From: an uncultured Roseovarius sp.
Lineage (GTDB): Bacteria; Pseudomonadota; Alphaproteobacteria; Rhodobacterales; Rhodobacteraceae
DNA length: 64,000 bases
Assembly: GCF_913057115.1 (NCBI RefSeq)
Contig: NZ_CAJXNN010000018.1
Span: 1-64,000, forward strand
Reading direction: 5' to 3'
A program made the position numbers and the translations under genes. Below are positions 35,106 to 42,573 of the stretch, in pieces; the stretch's first letter is position 1, and the number at the start of each line of letters is the position of its first letter. A model generated the notes under the pieces. That model did no database searches. It had not been told where the DNA came from and saw nothing but the letters and a program-made list of their open reading frames with translations.

Positions 35106-37681
35106 CCTACCTGACCGAAACCTTCCTGCAACAGCGCCGCGAGGATCTGCGCAAAGACGAGGACCCGGCGGTTAACGGGATCGAGCGGCTTGTGGTCAAT
35201 ATGGCCGACCTCGCAATCGACGTCATCTTCGTTCATCCCTTCGACAAGGTGAAACGTGACGATCAGGGTCCGCCCACGGTTGTTCCCCCGCCTGAGAAGG
35301 AGCATTTTTCAATTCGCGGCGGCGACAGTATCCGCAATATACGGGTGCTCGACGGTCAAAAGGTCGGCGATCAAATCTTCCGTATTACCGTTGACAAGCT
35401 GGGCGACTTTTCGGCTTACGAACTTGCCGTTCTTGAGCTTGATGCTTTTGGCAATCCAACACACGACCCAGAACGCGTCCACGACAGCATGGACCCGATG
35501 CTGGCGCGCATCCGTTTCGGTTTTCGCACGGAATGTCCCTCGGATTTCGATTGCAAGACGGTTGAGAAACCGATGCCCGCGCCGCCGCCGTCGCCCGTAC
35601 TCAACTATCTGGCCAAGGACTACGACAGCTTCCGACAGGCCATGTTCGACCGAATCGCGCAACTCAGCCCTGAACATACCGACAGGGAGGTGCCCGATAC
35701 CGGCGTCGCGCTAGTGGAACTGCTGTCATACTTTGCCGATCACCTCAGTTACGCACAGGATGCCGCCGCGACCGAGGCTTACCTGTCAACGGCCCGCCGG
35801 CGCTCGTCGGTTCGCCGGCACGCGCAGCTTTTGGGCTATGACGTACATGACGGCCTTTCGGCACGCAGCTTCGTGCATGTAGAAATGAAAGGCAGCGGTG
35901 TCTACGACGCGACCTCCCTGGCCTTCATGACCCGCTCCAATGCTTTGCAGGGATCCGTCGTTCCCTTCGCTGACGTGGATATCGCCGCTGTTCTCGAAGA
36001 AGATGCACAAGTCTTCGAGCCAATACCGTTGCAACGCCCCAAGGATCCCGACGATCCCGAAGGCGATTTCGACGTTGAGGCCTATCAACTTGATGAGGCG
36101 CTCAACAAACTCATTCTGCACGATTGGGGTGTAAAGGGAGCGGTTCTGCCACGCGGCACGACGCGTGCATGGGTGCAAAAACCCAAGACCGTCGTGCACC
36201 CATTGAAAAAAGGCAGCTTTCTCAGCCTCGAAGTGCAGCGCGATATCGACACTCTTTTCGCCGCCGATGCCCGCCTCGAACAGCGCCAGATCGTCTGCCT
36301 GACGCGCGACCCCGTCCCCGAAGTGGACCGCGTCGGCGCGACCGAAACCGACCTTTGGCGGATCGAATGGCACCCCGACGACGCTTTACGCTTCGATCTG
36401 CCGATCTCAACGCTGCCCGATCTCACCGATCTGGATGAAGGGCCGCCGCAGATGGGGCTCGCCTTCGGCAATATCATTCCGGTCGATCACGGCCTTTTAC
36501 TGGAAAAGACAGAGGCCTTGCCGCTGCCGGACAAGGATGATGTCGCCGCCGAGACGGATGAAATCACCGGTTTGTCCGAACTGGACCGCCCACGCCGTTA
36601 TGCGCCCAAGCTCGCGCATCGCGGCATCAGCGTGAAAGCTGAACTGCGCCAAACCCCCGGCGCGTCCAGCGCCGCCGCTGTCACCGCACCCGGCGGGTGG
36701 TTGTCCCCGTGCAAAGCGATCTCCTTGGCATCCAGTGTCATGGGCGGCGCGACCTGGGCCCCGGTGAACACGCTGCTTCTCAGCGACCCGGGCGACCCGG
36801 TGTTCGTTCCTGAAACCGAACAGGACGGAACAACAACCCTGCGCTTCGGGCGCGACGGGCAGGGCGGCATGTTCCCCTCGTCCAAACCGTCTGAACAACT
36901 CTTTGCAAGTTACCGTGTCGGGGTCGGGCGCGCGGGCAACATCGGTGCCGACAGTATCGCCCATGTTCTGACCAAAGGCGTCAGCGGCCCCGTTTCGGCC
37001 CGCAACCCGGTACCGGGGCAGGGTGGGCGTGACCTTGAAACCGTGCCGGAGATCCGCGCCCGGGCCGTGGCCGCGCTGGATGACAACCGCCGTGCCGTCA
37101 CCCGCGGTGATTACATCCGCCTGGCCACCGAACACCCGCAGGTGTCGCGCGCCCACGTGCGTACCATCGGCCATGGGTCATGGGATACGATCGTCATCGC
37201 GATTGATCCGGTGGGTGGGGTCGAAGCCGACGAGGCCTTGTTGCGCGAGGTGCGCAAATGGCTCGAACCGTATCGGCTCATGGGCCAGGATATCATGGTC
37301 GAGCGCCCCCGTTTCGCACCTCTGGAAATCGAACTGGCGATCTGCTCCTGTCCCGATTACCTGCCCAGCCAGGTCCGGCAGGCCGTGCTGCGGCAGCTGT
37401 CCTCAGACGTGCTGTCTGATGGCACTCTCGGCTTTTTCCACCCCGACAATCTCAGCTTCGGACAGCCGATCTATCACAGCCATATCGTCGCTGCGGCCCT
37501 GTCGGTGCCTGGGGTCACAGATGTGCGTTTCGTCACTTTCCGCCGCTGGCGGTCCAATGATGTTGCGGCACTCGACAATGGTGTGCTCACCTTCGATCCG
37601 GCTGAAATTCCCATTCTGATGAACGATCCCAGCTTCCCCGAGCGCGGCGTCCTGCGCGTCAGTGAATGGAGCGTCGCATGA
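35102..37681 (+). CDS. baseplate-J-like wedge protein 1 (Afp11/gp6-like)
   Basis: This 859-residue protein is a putative baseplate assembly protein. The N-terminus (RLVVNMADLAIDVIFVHPFD) is an eCIS-specific domain. A block LNYLAKDYDSFRQAMFDRIA leads into VALVELLSYFADHLSYAQDA, the J/gp6 dimerisation part. The C-terminal half carries NIGADSIAHVLTKGVSGPVS and SRAHVRTIGHGSWDTIVIAI, then the repeat-like VVGG-type fold of J proteins. It connects gp25 to the gp7-like wedge. It overlaps both neighbours by 4 bp. Confidence 0.88.
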   Translation: MTYLTETFLQQRREDLRKDEDPAVNGIERLVVNMADLAIDVIFVHPFDKVKRDDQGPPTVVPPPEKEHFSIRGGDSIRNIRVLDGQKVGDQIFRITVDKLGDFSAYELAVLELDAFGNPTHDPERVHDSMDPMLARIRFGFRTECPSDFDCKTVEKPMPAPPPSPVLNYLAKDYDSFRQAMFDRIAQLSPEHTDREVPDTGVALVELLSYFADHLSYAQDAAATEAYLSTARRRSSVRRHAQLLGYDVHDGLSARSFVHVEMKGSGVYDATSLAFMTRSNALQGSVVPFADVDIAAVLEEDAQVFEPIPLQRPKDPDDPEGDFDVEAYQLDEALNKLILHDWGVKGAVLPRGTTRAWVQKPKTVVHPLKKGSFLSLEVQRDIDTLFAADARLEQRQIVCLTRDPVPEVDRVGATETDLWRIEWHPDDALRFDLPISTLPDLTDLDEGPPQMGLAFGNIIPVDHGLLLEKTEALPLPDKDDVAAETDEITGLSELDRPRRYAPKLAHRGISVKAELRQTPGASSAAAVTAPGGWLSPCKAISLASSVMGGATWAPVNTLLLSDPGDPVFVPETEQDGTTTLRFGRDGQGGMFPSSKPSEQLFASYRVGVGRAGNIGADSIAHVLTKGVSGPVSARNPVPGQGGRDLETVPEIRARAVAALDDNRRAVTRGDYIRLATEHPQVSRAHVRTIGHGSWDTIVIAIDPVGGVEADEALLREVRKWLEPYRLMGQDIMVERPRFAPLEIELAICSCPDYLPSQVRQAVLRQLSSDVLSDGTLGFFHPDNLSFGQPIYHSHIVAAALSVPGVTDVRFVTFRRWRSNDVAALDNGVLTFDPAEIPILMNDPSFPERGVLRVSEWSVA

Positions 37682-40341
37682 CCGGGGCCGCTAATCTCAC
37701 GCCGCGCCTGATCGACAACCGCGCCGGCCTTGCCCGCTTCAAGCGCCGCATCGGCACGCAGCCCGAATTCCGCGAGGCGATGCTGCGCGCCATGCGCTCG
37801 CGGCATCGCCCGGGCCTGCATGACTATTCCACCTTGTCGGATGAGGATTGGACCATCGCGCTTGTCGACGCATGGGCCATGGTCTGCGACATCCTCACCT
37901 TCTACAACGAACGCCTCAACCACGAGGCCTACCTTCGCAGCGCCACCGAGGTCTTCTCGGTCGAGGCTCTGGCCGAACTGGTCGACTACAAACTATCCCC
38001 CGCCACTGCCGCCGAAACCCACCTCGCCTTCACCGCCGATGAGGACGGCCCGGCGCATCGGCTGGTCACCGTGCCCGCGCGCTTGGGCGTGAAATCCATC
38101 CCGGACGACGATCAGCAACCGCAGGTCTTCGAAACACTCGACGAGATGCGCGTCAAACCGGCATGGAACGCGCTCTTGCCGCTAAGATCTTGGCCGCAAG
38201 TCGTGGATCGTGGCGACGATGGTTTCCTCATAAATCCCGCTGCCGCTGCCGTGTCAGAGGGTACGCGCATCCTGCTTCTTGGTGAAAACGGCGAGCCCGA
38301 GCGCCGCCCCGACAACAGCGGCTACATGCACCGCGTAAGCCGCGTGACGCCGCTTTCCACAGGCCAAACCGAGCTGTCCTTCATCGCGCTTTCGGGCAGC
38401 GCACAGATGCCCGACCTTCCGACCCACGACAGCCTCCTGCTGCCTGAGGCCCCGACAGAGGCCACCCTGCGGATGTCCGACGCTGCCGCGATGTTGGTGG
38501 CGATGGAAGGTCAAAGCTGGCCGCGCGCCACAGTGATTGACGGGGCGGCCCATGTCGCCTTTGACCGGCAGGATCTTGGTACTACACTGCGTGCGGCCCC
38601 GCGCGTTGAAACCGGCTTGCAGCCCGTCATGCTGACACAAGGTTGCCGCCTCTTCGGTCACAACACCCTGAGCGAACGGGGTGATATTACGATAACCGCG
38701 CCCAGCTACATCGGCACCTCGTCTTTCTACGACGGCGACGAGGATCCGCTTCCACCCGACAAGATCGCGCTTTACCTTGATCGTGCCTATGAAGGCATCG
38801 CCGAAGGCATGATCGTCGTGATCCGTGGTGAAAACTATCTTGGCGACCCTTTGGAAGCCTGGACAAGGATCGAAGCGGCGGAAACCACCTCGGTTGAGGC
38901 CTATGGCATGAGCGGCGAGGTCACCCGCATCACCGTGCCAAGAACTTGGCAAGGCTCGATCTATGTCCCAAATCTGATCCTGCGTACCTGCGCACTCTTC
39001 ACGCTGCCCAAATCCTTGCCGCTGGCCGATCTGCCGCTATCGGACAATATTCAAGGCTCCACGCTTTTGCTCGACCGTCCTGATGTCGACCTCGCGCCGG
39101 GGCAAACCCTTTACCTCACAGGGGAACGCGCCGACTTGCCCGGCGTCATCCGGTCCGAGCGGATCACTCTGCGTGACGTCGCAGTCAACGGCACCACCGG
39201 CTTGATCACCTTCGAGCCAGCGCTTACGGGCCCCTACCTGCGCCATAGTGTGACCCTCAACGCCAATGTCGCCAAGGCGACCCATGGCGAAACCGTGGAG
39301 GAGGTTCTGGGTTCGGGTGATGCCACCAAGCATTTCCAGAGCTTCACGCTCAAGGATGGGCCGCTGACCTACCTGTCCGCAGAAACCGAAACCGGCAATG
39401 CGTCAACGCTCGAAGTATTTGTAGACGGCGTGCAATGGGAAGAAGTCCGTGACTTTGGCGATGCGGCCCCCGGCGCACGTGTTTTCGTGCTGACGACGCT
39501 TTCGGACGGCAAAAGCCGGGTGACCTTCGGCAACGGCCTGATGGGGGCGACGCTGCCCACGGGCGAGAACAACATAACGGCACGCTATCGCAAAGGCGCG
39601 GGCGCGTCGGGGCGCCTGCGGGCCGGGCAACTCTCGTTGATGATGTCCAAGCCCCGTATTCTGTCGGCGGTGACGAACCCGTTGCCCAGTGCCGGTGGCA
39701 GCGACGGCGAAAGCCTCGAAACCGCGCGGATGAACGCGCCGCAAAAGATGATGACCATGGGCCGCGTTGTCTCTCTGACCGATTTTGCCGATTACGCCCG
39801 CGCCTTTTCTGGCGTGACGAAAGCCTTGGCAAGCTGGAGTTGGGTCGGCGGCGCACAAGGGGTTTTCCTGACCATCGCCGGCGAGACGCCCGACCCCTTG
39901 CCGCTTGACAGTGGCGTCTTGCCCAACCTCGCCGCCTCGATCGTGGCCAGCGCCCCCGAAGGCACGCGCGTCACCGTGGGCAATCTGCGCGTGGCAAGGT
40001 TCTCGCTGCACGCCAACCTGCGGATTGATCCGGCATACGTGGCCAAGACGGGAAGCTCGGACGAGGTTTTGGCTGCCGCCCGCGCAACATTGCGCAGCGG
40101 GTTTGCCTATGAACACCGCGCAATCGGGGCACCGGTCCGCGCCAGTGACGTAATTGCCAAGTTGCAAGCTGTGCCCGGCGTCGTCGCAGTCGATCTGGAC
40201 CATCTTTACCGTACCGACATGCCTGCCGCGCGTCATCAGGTTCTTCTGGCCGATATGCCCCGTCGCGGCAGTTACGGGCCGCAGGAAGGGGCCGAGATCC
40301 TGATCCTCACCGACGATCCGGTTGAATTGGGAGAGTTCTGA
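37678..40341 (+). CDS. baseplate-J-like wedge protein 2
   Basis: This 887-residue second J/gp6-type protein shares the N-terminal block (IALVDAWAMVCDILTFYNER, LNHEAYLRSATE) and the C-terminal TDFADYARAFSGVTKALASW region with the preceding gene but is otherwise diverged. Two unlike J proteins suggest a heterodimeric wedge. The start at 37678 overlaps the previous stop (ATGA). The stop overlaps the next start by one base. It is not a simple recent duplication, as the middle thirds differ. Confidence 0.85.
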   Translation: MTGAANLTPRLIDNRAGLARFKRRIGTQPEFREAMLRAMRSRHRPGLHDYSTLSDEDWTIALVDAWAMVCDILTFYNERLNHEAYLRSATEVFSVEALAELVDYKLSPATAAETHLAFTADEDGPAHRLVTVPARLGVKSIPDDDQQPQVFETLDEMRVKPAWNALLPLRSWPQVVDRGDDGFLINPAAAAVSEGTRILLLGENGEPERRPDNSGYMHRVSRVTPLSTGQTELSFIALSGSAQMPDLPTHDSLLLPEAPTEATLRMSDAAAMLVAMEGQSWPRATVIDGAAHVAFDRQDLGTTLRAAPRVETGLQPVMLTQGCRLFGHNTLSERGDITITAPSYIGTSSFYDGDEDPLPPDKIALYLDRAYEGIAEGMIVVIRGENYLGDPLEAWTRIEAAETTSVEAYGMSGEVTRITVPRTWQGSIYVPNLILRTCALFTLPKSLPLADLPLSDNIQGSTLLLDRPDVDLAPGQTLYLTGERADLPGVIRSERITLRDVAVNGTTGLITFEPALTGPYLRHSVTLNANVAKATHGETVEEVLGSGDATKHFQSFTLKDGPLTYLSAETETGNASTLEVFVDGVQWEEVRDFGDAAPGARVFVLTTLSDGKSRVTFGNGLMGATLPTGENNITARYRKGAGASGRLRAGQLSLMMSKPRILSAVTNPLPSAGGSDGESLETARMNAPQKMMTMGRVVSLTDFADYARAFSGVTKALASWSWVGGAQGVFLTIAGETPDPLPLDSGVLPNLAASIVASAPEGTRVTVGNLRVARFSLHANLRIDPAYVAKTGSSDEVLAAARATLRSGFAYEHRAIGAPVRASDVIAKLQAVPGVVAVDLDHLYRTDMPAARHQVLLADMPRRGSYGPQEGAEILILTDDPVELGEF

Positions 40342-42518
40342 TGTCTTATCAACTTGACGATCTTTTCGAACTTCTGCCAGCGCTCTACCGGCTGCGCGAC
40401 CACGATCAGGGCGGCGCCGCACGCGGCAAGGATGGCCCTGATCCCACCTATTCCGACCCGCGCGACTACGGGCCCCTGCGCTCACTTCTGTCGGTGATGG
40501 CGCACGAAGGGCAAATCGTCCACGACGATATCGCACAGCTCTATGACGATCATTTCATCGAAACCTGCGCGCCTTGGGTAATACCCTATATCGGTGATCT
40601 GGTGGGCGCGCGCGAGATGGAGGACATCGGCGACGACCAATCCGCCCGTCAACGCGTCGCTCTTACGCTTGCGCTTCGCCAGCGAAAAGGCACGCTCACG
40701 GCGTTGGAATTCGCCATGCGCGCCGCCACCGGTTGGCCTGTCATGGCCGTTGAATACTGGGACCGCCTCGCCACCACCGAAAGCCTGCGCCGGGTGCGGA
40801 TGGACCCGGGCGGCACCGCGGATTTGTGCGACCCCGTGGCGCATTCGCATGTGAATACCGCGCTTGACCGCACCCCGCGCAGCGCCGAATTCGGACGCAT
40901 AGCCACCGGCCACGGCCGTTGGAACCTGCCCAATATCGGGCTGCACTTTTACCGTCAGGAAGTGCGCATCCACGGCACCCCGCGCCAAGACAGCCCCGGC
41001 GACTTGGTGATGCCCATCAAGGGTGCGCCCGGCCATTATCGGTTCGGGCAACTCGGCGCGGATGAGCCGCTATTTCAACGCCCCGAGATGACCGCGCCGG
41101 ATATGAACACCCGCGCAAGCGCCGACCGCATGCCAATGCGCCTCAGCCGCTGGATGTTGTTTGACGACCCCGCGCGTCACGTCGCGCCCACGTCGGATGC
41201 AACCGCCGGCAGCTTCTCCATCGCGATTGTCACAAATACCGGCCTCACCCGTTTCGGCGCCAACGACATCTTCTCTGCCAACCTGTCGAATAGAACGGCA
41301 AGCGCTTGGCACCATGGCCGGCATGCCGACAAGGTACTGGTCGATCCAGAGCTTGGCCGTTTCACCCTGCCGCTCAGCGTCGACACCAATGAGGTTCAAG
41401 GCGCATATGTCACTTGGCACCGCGGCCGCAGCCACGCCATCGGCGGTCACGAACGCTCAGACACTGAAACTCCCGGAGCTGACCCTGATGTCTCGGCCCT
41501 GTTCCCTGCCACAACCCGGCTGAAGATCAGCGAACTGACCCCGGCCTTTTCCTCGGCCATCGAGAGCATGAATGTTCTATCCAATGGCGTAAGGGTGACG
41601 CTCAAGTCCGGCGTCAACCGGATGATCGCCCTTCCGGGGGCGTTTCCGACGATCGACTGCGAAAACAAGCAGGTTTTTCTGATTTTCAGAGAACCCGACC
41701 TGCTGCTGTCGGGGCTGCGTTTCGTGAACACGCAACGAATCATCGCGACCAACGGCAACAAGACGGGCGACAACCGTGTGACCGTCGAGGATTGCACCGT
41801 CCTTGGCCGCCCACTGGGGAGCAATGGCCAACGAAAAGGCCCCCGTTGGGTCTTCCGCATGCAAAATACCCAGCATTTCGAAATCCGCCGATCCATTGTC
41901 GAAGGGCTCGAAACCCGCACCGATACTGAACTTGATATAGAAGACAGCGTGATTTGGGGTAACGCCCCCGATGTCGCGGCCATCAAACGCCGCAATTCCG
42001 GTGTCACAGGCGGGCTGGTTAGCCTGCGCCGCAGCACGGTACTGGGGCGTCTGGAGGTGGATGAACTCGGCGGCGGCTCACGCATGGATACCGCGATCAT
42101 CGACGTGGCCAGTGAAACCGAACCCGACCGCGAGGTTGGCATCGAGAACTCAATCATCCTCGCCACGGCCACGGAAGACAAGGCGCCCATCGAGCTGGCG
42201 GTCACCAACACCGGGTGCGTGCGCTATTCCTACATACCCCCCGGTTCACAGGTGCCGCGCCGCTTTGCCTGCGTGCCGTCACTGGCTGACAATCCGCTTC
42301 AGGTCGCCCCCCGCTTCACCTCTCAATCCATTACCGATCCCGGGTTCTACCAAATGGAGTTCGACACCGACCCGGCCGTGTTTTCCGGCGCGGACGATGG
42401 TCAGGAGATGGGCGTCGGCAACAGCCTGCGTACCACCGCACGCCTCAACAACCTCGCCCGCACGAAGGAGGAATTCCTCCGCTTCGGTTTCGCTGCCGGC
42501 CCCTGTTTCGAAACGTAA
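40341..42518 (+). CDS. gp7/tail-protein-I-like wedge protein with beta-helix region
   Basis: This 725-residue protein has an N-terminal part (QLDDLFELLPALYRLRDHDQ; VPYIGDLVG-like segment; RQRKGTLTALEFAMRAATGW) of the P2 tail protein I/Afp12-like class that joins the baseplate wedge. The C-terminal 330 residues show repeating strands (RITVEDCTVLGRPLG-like, FEIRRSIVEGLETRTDTELD, IEDSVIWGNAPDVAAI) typical of a right-handed beta-helix. That may act as an arm or glycan-facing surface. It follows J2 with a one-base overlap. Confidence 0.8.
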   Translation: MSYQLDDLFELLPALYRLRDHDQGGAARGKDGPDPTYSDPRDYGPLRSLLSVMAHEGQIVHDDIAQLYDDHFIETCAPWVIPYIGDLVGAREMEDIGDDQSARQRVALTLALRQRKGTLTALEFAMRAATGWPVMAVEYWDRLATTESLRRVRMDPGGTADLCDPVAHSHVNTALDRTPRSAEFGRIATGHGRWNLPNIGLHFYRQEVRIHGTPRQDSPGDLVMPIKGAPGHYRFGQLGADEPLFQRPEMTAPDMNTRASADRMPMRLSRWMLFDDPARHVAPTSDATAGSFSIAIVTNTGLTRFGANDIFSANLSNRTASAWHHGRHADKVLVDPELGRFTLPLSVDTNEVQGAYVTWHRGRSHAIGGHERSDTETPGADPDVSALFPATTRLKISELTPAFSSAIESMNVLSNGVRVTLKSGVNRMIALPGAFPTIDCENKQVFLIFREPDLLLSGLRFVNTQRIIATNGNKTGDNRVTVEDCTVLGRPLGSNGQRKGPRWVFRMQNTQHFEIRRSIVEGLETRTDTELDIEDSVIWGNAPDVAAIKRRNSGVTGGLVSLRRSTVLGRLEVDELGGGSRMDTAIIDVASETEPDREVGIENSIILATATEDKAPIELAVTNTGCVRYSYIPPGSQVPRRFACVPSLADNPLQVAPRFTSQSITDPGFYQMEFDTDPAVFSGADDGQEMGVGNSLRTTARLNNLARTKEEFLRFGFAAGPCFET

Positions 42519-42573
42519 GTTCGGGCTGTGCGCATGAAATCCGCCGCGCGGCCCCTCGCAAGGAGAATGAAAA

